Source of the DNA: Eleusine coracana subsp. coracana
Lineage: Eukaryota; Streptophyta; Magnoliopsida; Poales; Poaceae
DNA: 64,000 nt
Direction of reading: 5' to 3'
Assembly (NCBI GenBank): GCA_032690845.1
Contig: CM064421.1
Location: forward strand, 37,562,963-37,626,962
The notes below the pieces were generated by a model. It made no database searches and was not told the DNA's origin. It saw nothing but the letters and a program-made list of their open reading frames with translations. The translations under genes were made by a program, and so were the position numbers. Within the stretch, counting starts at the first letter, position 1. The number at the start of each line of letters is the position of its first letter. Below are positions 12,458 to 25,620 of this stretch, piece by piece.

Positions 12458-14159
12458 GGGTACAGGCAATGTATATTGCCCCCTGCCGTGTTTGCTTGGG
12501 TTCACTGCAGGAACTCAATTTTTTCGTCATAATAACAAATATGGATGGTGTGCGCTTTTTTTTTTAATCTTTAGCCAATGCATTTGTAGAACTTTTTCTT
12601 TTCGCTTGGTTCTGAAACAACTAGCCTCGGTGATTGCAGCAAAGAACGTTGCTTTTACCAGGAAGTATTAATAATAATGCATGTGTTGCCATTTTTTAAC
12701 AACGAGCATGCAAGTAGGCCAAACTTTCATTAAGCCTTTGATTATGTTTAGGCAAGAATCCCCCAATAGCAAGCATCATCCAATGAAAAACAAGGACAAG
12801 GCAATAATGAAAAACTTCAGGACATGCTATTTCCCTTTAGCCAATGCACATAATTTATTAATTAACGTGGACTAGCCACAGTGATTGCGGCAAGAAAACA
12901 CAGTTGAGACCCATGACAGAGATCGTTGTAATCCAACTAGGCATCATGCAAGTCAGTCATTTAGCCTTGAACAGCTAGAGACATTGCCCTTACTGAACAG
13001 CATGTAGAGCCATATTTCATGGCAACGCATCATACAGGGTGGCTACTTGTTAAGCACTTTCACCGTTTTTCAGCGAGGAGCTTTATTTTTGTAGCAAGCA
13101 TTTGTCCTGTGCAAAGCAAGGGCGAGCAAACAGAGAGAAGTATATGATGACCATTGGAGCGTAGCAAAGATGGAAGGAGAATCAGGTCCCACCGGGCGTG
13201 CCATTTTGTTCGTGAAAATAAAATAAAGACAAAAATAAAAATAGAACGCGCGCATGGACGTGTGGCGAGGAACCACGTAATTGTATTAATTATCATATTA
13301 CAAAATAGACGGTTCACAAGGCTTTGTCTTCTTTCGTCTTCTGTGTCATTGCTTAAGGAGTGATCTAACTTGGGTGATTGCATAGTCCGCCGATTCCCGG
13401 GGCCATATAGGGCTTGACCGGTTAATTATATCTACATAGCGAGTCTGTAGAACACCTCCGATTAAGCTGTGCGTAATGGTCGTCTCTTCATAGAGTGTTG
13501 CCTGTGCATAACAATATGTATGGATGGAACAAAATGATATAGAGTGGCTTTTGCGTTGCCGAACTCAAGTCATAGCGGCGGCGGCGCCACATCGGATGTA
13601 AACGACAGATGTTGATGAAGAGGATGACTTTCACCTCGTCGATGCCCAGTCATGTATACATCGATCTTCATCAACTCGAACGGAAGGGTTGCCTTTGCCT
13701 CGTCGGTACCCGGCAACAATGTGTTCAATCCTGTTTGTAAGGACGTGTTGGTGGAGCAGTGACTTGATCTCGTCTTCACTTGGCCGATGATTCATCTAGC
13801 CTGGTCGGTACTAGACTTGAAGGGATTATTATGTAACTTGCATGAACGATGGCATGTTTATTACTTGGACGACGCTTTAAACTGAGCGCACATTTCAGTA
13901 AGGGCAAAAAATTTTAGCCAAGATCATTAATGGAAAGGATAGATTATCATTTAACCAAAAGGAAGTAACTAGACATCGCTCTCAATAGAATATTCCTATT
14001 GCGAGGATATCTTGCACAGTATGAATGTACGCACAATCAAAGTGCTAGCTAATGGTACCACACAGCCCTCACGTCCGTCACGGCCATTGAGCACGTATAG
14101 CGTATACATGTGCTAAAACGCTCTTTAATCAATTACTTGATACAAGATGCATGTTTTAT
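12458..14159. other. unassigned DNA, no gene recognised
   Basis: No domain-bearing frame was found. Short frames (for example on the minus strand around 13060-13380 and 13570-13780) are low-complexity or GC-driven and lack recognisable motifs. A repeated theme of CTCGTCGATGCC- and CTCGTCGGTACC-like words near 13635-13715 suggests a decayed local duplication. Confidence 0.35.
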
Positions 14160-15015
14160 TATCTGGACACCTTGCTCTCATGTGCACACTCATGAGGCAA
14201 GAGCCGAGCCTGCCAGCGTCGTGAGTATTGACTGAAGATAGAAGATCATCTTGCACCAAAATGAAGTCATCTATTATATGGCAAAGCAGACATAGGGTGC
14301 TGGTTGTGTAGGCAATGCTTGCTAACAAAATCTTGCTCCCACGTATATGAGGCAAGAATAATATAGTTGAGCCTTTCGACGTCATTAGTTATGATCAAAG
14401 ATTCATCTTCAATAATAAGTACATCTTCGAGCTTCTAAACACACTAATGAATATTCAAATCTTGCCCTCACATGCATGAGTAGCAAAAAATAATTTTGTC
14501 GAGCCTTCCGACATCATTATTCTTTTATCAAATATATGTAATCATCTTGATTGAATCTTGGATTATTTTTGAATCTTCTGTCTATTTCGCAGAGAGCAAT
14601 AGACATCTTTGTTTCTTCTTGGATCTTTGATCTCGGACTATGTCTTGATCTTATGAATATACCGATGGGCTCGTCTACCCCACGCGGATAGTAGACATCC
14701 AACGATCGGACGGAATTTATTTGAGAACGCCCTCATGCAGCAGATGCGGCCGCAGCTTTTAGTCTACACAAACGCATGCGTCTTGATTTTGTGAAGACAC
14801 CGACGGACTCGTCTACCCCGCTAGGTAGTAGACGTCCAACGATCGGGCGAAATTTGAGGAGTGGGCCAAACCACTTACGGGATCATAGTCATCTTGTAAC
14901 AGGCAGGCCGCCGGCTCTTCATGATAGAAGGCTACCCGTCTTACTCTGTTTTGATTGTAAATGCGAACAGGCAGACCGCCGGCTCTTCATGATGGGAGGT
15001 TACCGTCTTACTCTT
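14160..15015 (+). repeat. cluster of decayed tandem and direct repeats
   Basis: Three diverged units around 14166-14250, 14330-14418 and 14455-14548 share CTTGCTCTCA- and GAGGCAAGA-type words followed by GAGCCTT and a CATCTT end. Two units around 14647-14719 and 14781-14854 share CTCGTCTACCCC and TCCAACGATCGG, about 134 bp apart. Two further units at 14899-14947 and 14967-15014 share GACCGCCGGCTCTTCATGAT or its GGCCG variant with a 68-bp period. No protein is encoded. The function is unknown, and it may be the inside of an unrecognised LTR. Confidence 0.55.
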
Positions 15016-17304
15016 GTTCATTCATTGGGGACTTTGATCGAACATATTGCTTGACGAAGCTCATAGTGACAAGCATGACGATGTATATCCGGAGTTTCCT
15101 TTTCTTCAGTGTGGCCACAAGTTGCGGCCGTCGTCGTCGTGGCAGGCGCATGCTTCAATTCACCTCTTGGCTCTGGCTTGATGCGTTGGGCAATTTGGTG
15201 CAGCACACGACCGTCCGGCGAGAGTTAGCGCTGAACTTCAATCTTCAGCAGGGCTCATCTCTTCTTGCGTGCGGTCAGGTGCGTGTATTTGCGGCAGCGG
15301 TGCATGCGCGTGTACATGGCAGCAGCGCTTCGGCCTCCCGCATGTGTCCCTCCTCCTCGACCTGTTTATATAGGCAGGGCCAACTAGGCTTGGGTGCGGG
15401 GATATGTTACGATCTCAACTGAATCCCGTGCCCCTGGGCTCAAGCGATCTTGGTTACGATCCTCACCTATCCTATCTCCAGGACGTGATTATCCTTCTCT
15501 TTTCTCTTTATCTCCGGCCTATGTACGTGGTTTTATCTCCAACAGAAATCAGCTCGTATTCAAGAGCTAATCGGCCCACTGTGATTTTCCTGGATACTTT
15601 CCATACCAGCCACGTTATTAATTGGGCTAATCATGATAATGACTGGGGCTTATACGTATAGCATGGCCCAGCTGCCGGAGCTTAACATAATCTCATACTT
15701 ATGCATGTCTCTGCCTAAATTATTATGTGTCCTGGACTCTACTAGCTCCAACTGTATGAACAAGTATATACATGTGGGAGAAAAATAAAAATATGAGATT
15801 AATGAGCAGAATGTAAGTCAATACAGAAACATGTCAAAAAAAAAGAACATCCACATTAGATGCTACTGTCTTTATATGCGGGCCATCTTATGTAAATTCA
15901 GGTTTCAACAAAAATAAGATGGAGCTGGTGCTGTTGTTTTCCATTGGAGCTATCACAAATTGACACTTGGCCATCTATGATTTTGAAATATGTAATGAAA
16001 TCAAGCTCGACAAACTTGGTCATTTATGTAATTTTTTATTGATGTACGGGATGAATGACAATATAAACATATATAAACAATTGATGTTCAGCACAATGCA
16101 GACAATGATAGAAATTATTTATCTAATATAATGATATATGTTAGTCTCAACCAATCTAGAATAAACTCATTCCACATCCAGATTTTTATATACGTGGTCA
16201 ATTGCTCCTCAGAGGAATAAAGTAAATAATAAGTCAAAAGTTAGCACATTGGACATGCCGGCACTAAAATTAGCTGCAAATAAACATGTCCATGAGTCAT
16301 GAGATAGGAGCTAAACTAATATTTTTGATGTTTTTTAGTTGCATTCAAATAGAAATAAAATAATATAATCGACATGGCTGATGAAACTCGCTAAAATGAA
16401 TTGCAAGTGCACCTGACTTCCCATTGGATTAAGGATGTGCATGAACTGGAGTTGTATATAGACCAGGGAAGCAGCCAGTTTAAGGAGGCGGAACACAAAG
16501 TATTTCCATCAGCACGATCGTTGCTCAGTTCGTATGGCAGTCATCAATCTGGCCAGAGCACCCATACAGCCATACATTCACAACCATGCATGGCTTGCCA
16601 ACTGGATGCATGCCTCCGTGTAACTCAGAGAGCCTCAGCCCTTTGTCTGCATTTGCACCCGCCGCCGGATTGCCGACAGTTGGATCTCGCAGCAAGAGAG
16701 GATGCTATTGTAGGACTATAGCAACGTCCCGTGTTGCAGCACGACCATACAACTTCTCGTCATATTGTAGAGCACAAGAAACATTGGTGGGATCCGGTTC
16801 TATATTTGCCTAAGTAACGTCATCTTCTTGCTAGAACGTGTGATTGAGATCGTATAAGAAAACCAGCAAAGAACTGTCACATGTTCCACAATTTGACAAA
16901 GTTCTGATGGAAGGGCACGTTCCTTCTTCTTTAGCAACCATGACGGTGGTTGAGAACCTCGACTGTGTGATCTTCTTCTTCAGTTATGACTACCACAATC
17001 CTCACTCCTGAGCACATAATAGTTTGTGAGACGACCCTGTTGCTGCCCCGTTGTAGCCCGTAGCACATCTTGATGGAGTGAGACAACCCGTGATAGATGA
17101 ATGTTGGGAGATAGGGTTTCCAATGGGACATGGATCCAGAGAGTTCCTCTGCGGCTGGAGAGCAGGGCACGATTCACTTCATGGCAGAGAACGGTGTACT
17201 GTCTCGTTATAAGCGTGCGGTGGCAGCAAGCGATGCGAGCAGATCGCGCGAGGAGAGATAGGAGGCGAAGAAGGGCAGGGATGAGGTCAAGAGGGTCGCT
17301 TGCG

Positions 17305-17307
<3 letters not shown>
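15016..17307. other. unassigned DNA, no gene recognised
   Basis: A minus-strand TATATAAA-like string lies near 15366-15375, within a moderately GC-rich 15080-15420 stretch. Frames here and at 16400-16815 are up to about 150 codons but have no recognisable domain. AT-rich filler occupies 15660-16400. Nothing can be supported as a gene. Confidence 0.35.

Positions 17308-17337
<30 letters not shown>
17308..17337 (+). repeat. uninterrupted run of 30 G
   Basis: Thirty consecutive G residues lie between TGCGACC and TCCACG. A homopolymer of this length can form G-quadruplex structures and is prone to length error in sequencing. The exact count should be treated as approximate. Confidence 0.9.
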
Positions 17338-17338
<1 letters not shown>

Positions 17339-17503
17339 CCACGTTACGTTTGGTTCATACGGTACAAAGATACTAGGTAGAGTGGCGTACCATTGGCGCG
17401 CAAGTGTAATGAACTGGTAGTGTTCCACAAGAAGAGATTTGTCCAGGGAGAGCTGTGTTGGTAGTGTTCTTTGGCAGGGAAGAAAGGGCAGCTGTGTTGG
17501 TAA

Positions 17504-17612
17504 TATGGTTAACAAAACCGCGGTTAATCGGCCGATTAACTGGAAAACCGGTCCTTGCTGGCTATCCCGATCGGCCGGTTAACCGTCGGTTTTGATTTAA
17601 ATATTTTTAAAA

Positions 17613-17651
<39 letters not shown>

Positions 17652-17927
17652 AACCGGTGAAATCGACCAGTTAACCAGGAAAACCGTTTGGTTAACCGCT
17701 GAATGTGAATTTAAAAATCTATTTTTAAAATACTATGGCAAAAACTAGTGTAACCATCGGTTAACCGCCAAAATCAGTCGGTTAACCGGTGTAACCGGCC
17801 GGTTAACCAAGTGCCGACTCACCAAATTACTTTTTACCCGATTAACCGACCGATTATTCCGGTTTTTTTATTAACCGGTGAACGGTCCCGACCGGTTTTA
17901 CCGATTCTTTCGGTTATGTAAATCTTG
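17504..17927. mobile_element. hAT-like MITE, 424 bp, with 8-bp TSD
   Basis: The element is flanked by identical 8-bp GTTGGTAA at 17496-17503 and 17928-17935. The left end TATGGTTAACAAAACCG and the reverse complement of the right end CAAGATTTACATAACCG match at 12 of 17 positions. An 8-bp target duplication with short inverted ends fits the hAT superfamily. The interior is non-coding and packed with GGTTAACCG and CCGGTTAACC palindromic words, plus a TA microsatellite. Confidence 0.7.
17616..17649. repeat. TA dinucleotide microsatellite
   Basis: About 17 TA units lie inside the hAT-like MITE. Confidence 0.9.
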
Positions 17928-17935
17928 GTTGGTAA

Positions 17936-20694
17936 GTAGTGGTTAGTGGTCTTGCATGGAGGGCAGGTGGCGCTTGGTAGGAAGACGTGGCGCTTGGTGT
18001 CCATGGGCCAGTATTTTGGGGTCTAGCAATTGTGCTGACCGATGTATGCGTATCCTCTTTAGAGTCTAGAGCGGCGGTCACTCTCGTTGTTTAAATGATA
18101 TATATAAAGCGAGCATCAGTTTGTTATAAAAGGGCAAGAGACATTTGTGGTTGTGTTTGTTCGGAGGAAGGCTAAGAGAGTGTTGTAGCTGGTTCATCAG
18201 GAATGGCATCGTGAGAAGATGGGATGAACCTCTTGGATGATGAGTAATATTCTTTCTTTGTCGAGGATCAACTGTTATATAATTTTTTTTGGTACGATTA
18301 TTTTTTTGCTGTTGTACCATGTGTTGGAGAAGTTGAGGCTAAATTTTGTTGGCAAGAAATTAGAAAACAATTATAAAGTAGCAAGACACATTTTAGGTAT
18401 TTTCCTGATTGTGCAAGAGGTGAGTGGTTCTCATTATGTTTGTTGAAGTATTGACCTGAGCGAGAATTTGTAACATATATTTTATAAGAATTTACATCTT
18501 TGGCACTTGATTAGTGTTTAAATTTTTACCGCACATAGGAGAGGACAATGTTTGATTGTGTTTTTACCGTGCGTCACTCATGCAGGGCCACATTCATCGA
18601 CAAAGCAGGCCACATACAGGTCCAGGACAGCAGACCTCTAAGACTCTGAGATGCAACCCAATCCAGGGCGGTCGATCAAGCAGCTCAGGGCAAGCACGCC
18701 GAAAACGGCCCACAAAGACGAGCAGGCCAAAGAACAGAGCAGCCCAGCACGAAACGTGGCCAGGCCGACTCAAGGCAACGCACGGGGCAACGTGGTAACT
18801 GAGGAGTGGGTAAAAACCGAATGGAACGCTCTTATTGGCTGAGAGCGCGCCGGGTGGCCGCTGGGCGCCGGCAACCACGGCGTGTAATGATATAGATATA
18901 TGGGGACATACAGGAACGCCACACCACGACATAGGGTGAAGGAGCTGACGACCAAAGGGATGACGGAAGGCCGGAACTGAACTGGTTATACGGTGATTTC
19001 TATTTTGCTGGAACCGAACCACTATTGGATGCGGCAGTTTCTCCGTGAACTTGTAGTTTCAAACACTAAAAGACAACATCAAAATTTTAAAGGACAGACA
19101 AGCTCATCTAAATTAATAAGGTATAAAGATACCACCATCGAGAGTTTGTGACTATGCTTTCGTGTTCTTTGGAGACACTGTCTACGGCTGGCTTGCGGGC
19201 CTGCCCTTTGTGTCATCCGCCAAGATACACATACGCATGTATACGTATAACGAGGACATGCCCTCATGCGTACCAGCTTCCACGTACGAGCACATAGGCT
19301 CATCAAACTGCGCACGTACGTGCATATCCTGTACATGAGGCTGCTTTGCATTTTCATTCTCACTAGAAGCTGTGGCGCGCCATTGGCGCGCCTCCTTTTA
19401 TGGTCTATTTTAATTTATCTATTTTACATATTATAATTTCCTAAATGAACGAAAATGTAGTGCATGCCTTGCCTTATTTTGTTCCATGAATGTGAACCAG
19501 AGTAGCACGTCATTCAGGTCAACATTACCTCCACACATTTTAAACCCTAACCGCGCTAGCAGCAGGACCGGACGCCTCACCGTCGAGGTTGATGGTGTTG
19601 TCGCCAGTAGTTCTTTTTTTTTTTTTTTGAGGCCAATACACGGGATTTTATTTATTTGAAGCAGGAATACAGTCCTTGTCGGTGACCTCCTTTAGCCAGG
19701 TTGGAGGAACACCCACCCAAGAACAAAAACGAGTATTACAAGAAGACATTCTACTTCCTATTATATCTATGCTTTGAGGTATATGCCTCTATTTGTAGAG
19801 AAACTGAGACCAAAAAAAAAATATTTGTGTGAGAACTTAGAAGCCTTCTCATGCAGCAAATATATTTGAGTTGGCACAACTAAAAATGCGCACTGAGCTC
19901 TCTATATGCAGCTGAATTTTTCTTGCGCCATCATCTGTTTACTTAGTGAGGAAGCAAACAAAAAACAGGATTGCTGACATGATTTTGTTTTTCTTCTTGC
20001 TTCAGCAGCTGAAGAAACAACGTGGCGAGCTCCCCGCCATGCAAAAATGGAAGAGCAAATAAAAACAAAATGGCCAGCCGAGGCACCATTGTTCAAGAGT
20101 CATAATAGTTCAAGAGAGTCATTTTGTGGAAGGATATATGTAAATTTTGTCCTGCCACATGATATGCGCATGTATGAAGGAATATTTGCATAGCTTTGAA
20201 CATTATGAAATTATAGTAATAATATTTAATGCACCATAGTTTTATAATGCCATGAGCAAGACAAAAACACTATCCATATTGATTTTATGTTTTTTGGAGT
20301 TGAGATGGTGCACCATACATCTAAATCAATTATCTCTTAATTGTAAGGGATATTCTTGTCTGTACCGATCAAGGCAAATCAATTACAAAAAGTATGGGTG
20401 CCACTTATTCTGTCCTTTGCTTACTCATTAAGTAAATAGGATAAGGCCATGAAGAAAAATTCAGCCACAGGAGAAGATAGCTGTGGTACATATATGATAT
20501 ATCAGACAATATGCACCTAATATCCATCTTCAAATATTATGATGAACCTTCAATGGTAATCTGATATTTTTGTGAAAAGGCAGTGTATGATTTATTATCT
20601 GATCCTCCAATCTTATTCATCAGATGATGTTCCGAAGTGCATCTACAAGTTTACAGCTCCTGTCTACTGATACACATACAGAAGGGTCATACAT
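17936..20694. other. unassigned DNA with a possible retro-inserted 3' end
   Basis: No gene is supported. Two adjacent GGCGCGCC palindromes occur near 19374-19391. A run of 15 T (19614-19628) is followed by GAGGCCAATACACGGGATTT, which on the minus strand reads as a transcript-like 3' end with an A tail. It could be the 3' end of a LINE or SINE insertion, but no target duplication was found. Confidence 0.35.
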
Positions 20695-20950
20695 GAACGT
20701 GCTTCATGAGAAGTACACAAACGGTTGAACAAACAAATAATAAACCACTACATTTTTCCAAAATTGGGACAAGCTGCACTGGCCGGTCTGATATCACTCC
20801 ATCTTGGTTCAGTAAGCTTCATGATCCTGCAACAATTCAAGCAAAGCGCAGCAACCACATATCTTCAAAAACAAAATTCCTAAAAATCTATGATATGCAA
20901 GAATTGGCAGAAGCACAATCAGATGACGAAGTAGCTCAGCCTAAACTCAC

Positions 20951-21166
20951 CTTCTTGGAATTGGAAGTGACCTTGGACTTTTCCTTGACCTTGGTCGACA
21001 ATGACTTGTCCTACGTGAGGAGGAGGCCGCCGGCGGTGAGGCCGTGCTTCCAGAGCTGCTCCCGATCGAACTTGTTTAGGTGAGAAGCTATATGCCCCTG
21101 ATGTTGGTGATGGAACAACAACCACGAGATGAACAGCAGGATCAGCTCGTACCAACAATCGGAATC
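20951..21166 (-). other. possible exon of an unidentified gene or gene fragment
   Basis: On the minus strand a 216-bp block is bounded by TTTCATTTCCAG before 21166 and GTGAGTTTAG after 20951. Both are good plant acceptor and donor sequences, and the length is 72 whole codons. The block is GC-rich against AT-rich flanks. One frame reads a hydrophobic segment (LILLFISWLL) followed by KFDREQLWKHGLTAGG but has an in-frame TAG, while another frame stays open but looks low-complexity. A second GC-rich block at 21390-21670 may belong to the same fragment. I do not recognise the protein. A gene fragment moved by a transposon is as likely as a gene. Confidence 0.3.
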
Positions 21167-21679
21167 CTGGAAATGAAATGGAAAACGATTTGTTTCTTGG
21201 AATAAAATTGAACGCAATACAAACTTTTCATGAAATCATATAGGTTTGTATACCGGTAGAGATGAGAACTTGAGGACCATGCATCTACATGAAAATGATG
21301 TAGCAGAGAATCGAGTAGGCTCGCTTCTGGTAATTGTAAAGCTTCGACGGGCTCTCCGTCGGCAGCACCGATGCATATTTGCACTCCCAACATCAACCTC
21401 CCGCCGCGTCCATAGGAACGGCGTGCCCACAGCGCCGACACGCGCCATCACGGCACCGTACCACAACCGCCGCCCGCGCTGGAGCTTGTTGTCGAACAAC
21501 CTGCTCGTTGCCGTAGAACACGCGCCCAGTCACCACGTCCACCACCGCCTGCCTGCGCTGGAGATCGCTATGGAACACAAGCTGTCCAGCGTTGCTCACG
21601 ACCTGCAGCCACACGCGCCTACACATACTCTGCCCGTTGCGCGCGTGTCATGGAGGCTGAAGCACGTATGAATTGAAGA

Positions 21680-22552
21680 GTGTGTTCCACTCACTGAGAC
21701 AACGAAACTTATGTAGACTAAATGAAAAAAAAATGGAGAACAGATAGGCTCTTCATGGGCACAACAAGCAACCAGAAAAGCATAGACTAACCCCTCTGAA
21801 GTAGCTCCTTTGAACTTATTAACATCATGACCATCGGCCTCAGCATACATATCATAACCCTGCAAACGAACAGAAAAAACAAAGGAGTAGCCTTGCGACG
21901 ACTAGAAGACACAGGAAACAATAACAAAATAATGAAATAGATAACTGGCCTGCTCATCAAGGAGAACCATATCAAGAGGTAGATGAGACTGATCATCTCG
22001 TCCACTGCAAAATTCCCTAAAACAAGAAATACGAGCCGCAACATCAAAATTCTTACTCGAAGTTGAAGGGAGAAACACGGATTAAGTTGAAATTAATCCA
22101 TGCACATGAATGATATTTATACACGTTCCAGGGATAAAATAACAGGTCACCCACGAAAAGACAAAAGACGGCACTCGAAATATTCAGGTGCCTACTTGTA
22201 TATAGAATAGCAAATGGACACACCACCCATGAAATCTAAGAAATGAAGGAACCTAAAAGAATAGATAGACACATAACAAAAGCCATGACGAAAAACAAAA
22301 AAGAAGTCCAACTATTTTGAGAAAAAAGAAGGAAGGAAACATAACATAGTCAGGCTCCCCTTCACTCAAAATTTGAAATACATAAAGGAAAGAAGAAGGC
22401 AGACATGGCAGCAGCCCAGACGGATGATGAAACTGGCTTTTTGTACAAAATATCGTCGAACAAGGAGCTCCGCTATATTTTTGCTTGTTGTTTCTTTTGG
22501 TTATCTATCTTTTATCGCTTTTAGTCTATTATTATCAGCTATCAAAAAAGGA
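21680..22552. other. unassigned AT-rich DNA
   Basis: No frame with a recognisable domain was found between the possible gene fragment and the Sirevirus-like LTR start at 22558. Confidence 0.4.
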
Positions 22553-22577
22553 GAGATTGAAGATGCATCTAGATTCT

Positions 22578-23923
22578 TGTTGGCATCAAAATTTGACCGG
22601 TCCCAGTGATCCGCCGCGTGGAGTCAGAATCGTCCAAAATTAATGGAGCTCAATGGCCGAAGAGAATAAAGTGGGTCCGTTAGGATTGTTTGTCTTCATT
22701 TATTTTTTTAGTTTAGATTTAGTTTAGAAATAAATCAAGTCAGTTTGTTTGAGAGTCCTAACCAAATCGGGTCAGAACCCCTTGCATAGGCTATAAATAT
22801 ATAATAGGATCTATACGAAGAAAAAGATAACACTTTCGTTCAATACAATTCAGCGCATCGTCAAATATTTTCTCGACGACATCCTCATCTCGCGTGGACT
22901 GCATCGGCTCCGATATCGGCGATAGACTTGGATTAGTCACCCTTGGTAATTTCATCGACTTCAGCTAGTACTTTCTCATTAAGTTGATATTCTAGTTGTT
23001 ATCTTTGAAATTGCTAGTTATCCGATAATTAGATCTTTATTTGGTTTGTATTATCGACTTAGATTGTATTACTGTCTCAGTTAGGTCCGATCTTCTGTGA
23101 TTTTGTGGGTTCTATACGCCGGGTTTTAGATCTATTACTTGAGTCACTCGATCGAATCTATCTATAATTAGATTAAACCTAATTTTATTTGTTGTGTTTG
23201 AATATTGTCTTAATTAAGTTCGATCTGTTCGAATCAGTAAGGCTGCATCAACTTTGATCTCTTGCTGGGCTGATAGGATTAGGCTTGATCTGTTTATAGG
23301 TAGAGTCAATAGAGTTCTATCAGGACGTTTAGCTGATAAGTTATCACGGTTCGATTGACTTCTCAGTGTTATGCCTATTTACTATTGTATATTAGAAGTC
23401 GATTGCCCTTTTTTTGTTAATAAGACTAGATCTGTGAATTTAGGGCATATTTACAATACCAGCTATCAGATTAATCGACTTAGCATCTATCGACGGGCAG
23501 AGTTCTGTGCATGATTATTGTACTTTTATCGACTCTGGCCCATCGATTTCACTTCATCGACAGAGCGAGTTTTAGCGTACCTATCATAAATCCATCGACT
23601 CTGTTCTTTTAATTCGATTCCTATAGGCACTATTCATGCTTTGTTTTATATTCACTTATTGAGTTGCCGATAAGTCGATACAAATCAGCCGATTAGTTTC
23701 TTTTAATATTATTTGCCGGTTATAGCCATTGGTTGGTTTTCACTAATAGTGATCATCGGCTTTCTTCATCAGCCTGTCATAGGCCGGTGATCCGTGGAAT
23801 CTGACTGCTCATTTTCTTTGTCGGTTTATAGGGAAAATCAACTGGCACACTCCGGTTTCTGTATTGAGCCTGCACTGGAGCTAAGCAGATCCCCAGGTCA
23901 TGCGTGTGATTTTCGCATCAACA
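22578..23923 (+). repeat. 5' LTR of the Tat-like element
   Basis: 1346 bp, starting TGTTGGCATCAAAATTTGACC and ending CGCATCAACA. It aligns throughout with 31183-32503. Both copies share CGATGGACTC-like words, a TATAAATA box (about 22794 here) and the CCGGTGA stretch near the 3' end. Confidence 0.9.
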
Positions 23924-23950
23924 CGCTTTTTGGCACTCCCAGTGGGACCA
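23924..23950 (+). other. probable primer-binding region
   Basis: Immediately after the 5' LTR comes CGCTTTTTGGCACTCCCAGT. Position and the TTTTTGGC lead-in resemble Tat/Athila leaders. The matching tRNA was not identified. Confidence 0.4.
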
Positions 23951-23970
23951 AAGACTTTAAGGCTTATAAC

Positions 23971-25620
23971 ATGTCCAAACTTGGAATGCCAAAGGACAGA
24001 ACTCCTCTCTCGAAGCATGACATCAGTGGAGATCTAAATGTGTTGTCTGTTGTTAGAGATGATCTGAGCGATGAAGCGAAACCACAAATTGATCAGAGAA
24101 TTGCTGAATTTGAAAGACTTTTGTTGGGAACCATCAGAAAAACCAGGTATGGCATTGTTCAAAAGGGAAAGTTACCTGTTGCTACCTTGATTGAAGACAG
24201 AACTGAAAAAATCAATTACCAATAAGCCAATAGAGGTGATTGATGAAGCTACATTGAATATGATATATTCAGCCATACACCATGCATTGATTAACCAGTC
24301 ACTTGTGTTGGTCAATACTTTGAGGGTTTTGATTATTCAGACTATTGAAGGCTGTATATATAATGATCTAGTACGTGGGCCGATATATTACTAAGCATCA
24401 GGGACTATTCCTCGGCCTACAATTGAGGCACCTAGCTCATAGCAGCCGAAAGCAGGCACAACACATCCTGTTACGAGTTCAGGGCCATCAACTTCTGAAG
24501 CTACTCCACCCTCAAAGAACGCTGATAGTGGTACAGAGGAGATAACACCTCGCAAGATAATATTGCAAAGAACTACTCCACAGACACAACTGCAGCTCTA
24601 CAGGCAGGAGACGTTAGAGCCTAATGTCACATATGGTACAACACCGAATATAGATCCAAGCTTGTTCGGCATGCCGTCATCATCTACATTGCCTGGGGAG
24701 TTGGGAGGCCAGCACACTGTTGTTAATTTTGGTTCACAAACAGCCCCGCAAGTGCCAGCGTCCAGTCCTGCATTGACTACTCTAAATACCAATGTTTCGA
24801 CTGATGACTGGACAGTAAAGATTGTTGAGGTAATGAGGGAACAATTTAGGTTAAAGCCAAAACAACAGACTTATATGTATCGACCCCCGTATCCTCCTAG
24901 CTATGACTTGATTCCTATGCCGAGTCGATACAGGCCACCAGAATTCACTAAGTTCACTGAACAAGACAATACTACCACTGTTGAGCATATCAGCCGGTTT
25001 TCGGTGCATTGTGGAGAGGTAGGAACTACTGAAGCATTGAAGATTAGGTTGTTTCCTCTATCCTTGTCTGGGTTAGCTTTTTTCTGGTTCGCATCGTTGC
25101 CCCCAAATTCTATTATTACTTGGGCCGATCTCGAACAGAAATTTCATATATACTTCTTTGCTGAAACGAGAGAGATGAGGTTGTTTGATCTGATTTCTAT
25201 GAAGTAGAAGGCTGGGGAGTCTATGCATGATTATGTGCAGAGGTTCAGGGATGTGCGCAGCAAATGTTTTAGCTTGCAGTTGACCAATAATCAAATGACA
25301 TAAATAGCATTTAATTGCCTAGTTGCACCTTTGAGGGAGAAGTTTCCTTCGGCCGAGTTCAAAAGCCTATCCCAGTTAGTGCAAGAAGGTGTCAATACCG
25401 GAGAACTTGACTCGGGGGGCACAGTCAAGGCCAATACAGGTCAACTACAATGATTATGGGTCTGAGTCTGATGAAGATATTGCAGATGTCAATATGGCTG
25501 AGTGGACGAGGAATAAGAATATTTTGTTGTATCCTTAGGTGAAATAGAATGAGCCAGAAGAAAAGTATGACTTCGTTATCATCAAGGTCAATAAGATATT
25601 TGATATGCTATTGTAGGAGA
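23971..25620 (+). pseudogene. gag of the Tat-like element
   Basis: The region reads from MSKLGMPKDRTPLSKHD at 23971 through a proline-rich linker to a retrotransposon gag domain at about 24890-25420. That domain contains PEFTKFTEQDNTTTVEHISR, an LSGLAFFWFASLPP stretch and LEQKFHIYFF. A stop at about 25205, another near 25302 and earlier frame changes around 24225 and 24394 break it. The product would be the capsid/nucleocapsid precursor packaging element RNA in cytoplasmic particles. Downstream, KWHNSLSHYTNECKVFRRD (about 25690) and the CPFF...NNCPGC stretch (about 25930-26000) are familiar gag-pro linker motifs of this grass family. Confidence 0.8.

Noticed and set aside
14899..15014. Possible CRISPR-like repeats
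   Set aside because: Only two imperfect units, eukaryotic context, no cas genes.
17207..17515. Proline-run minus-strand frame
   Set aside because: The proline run is the antisense translation of the G homopolymer.
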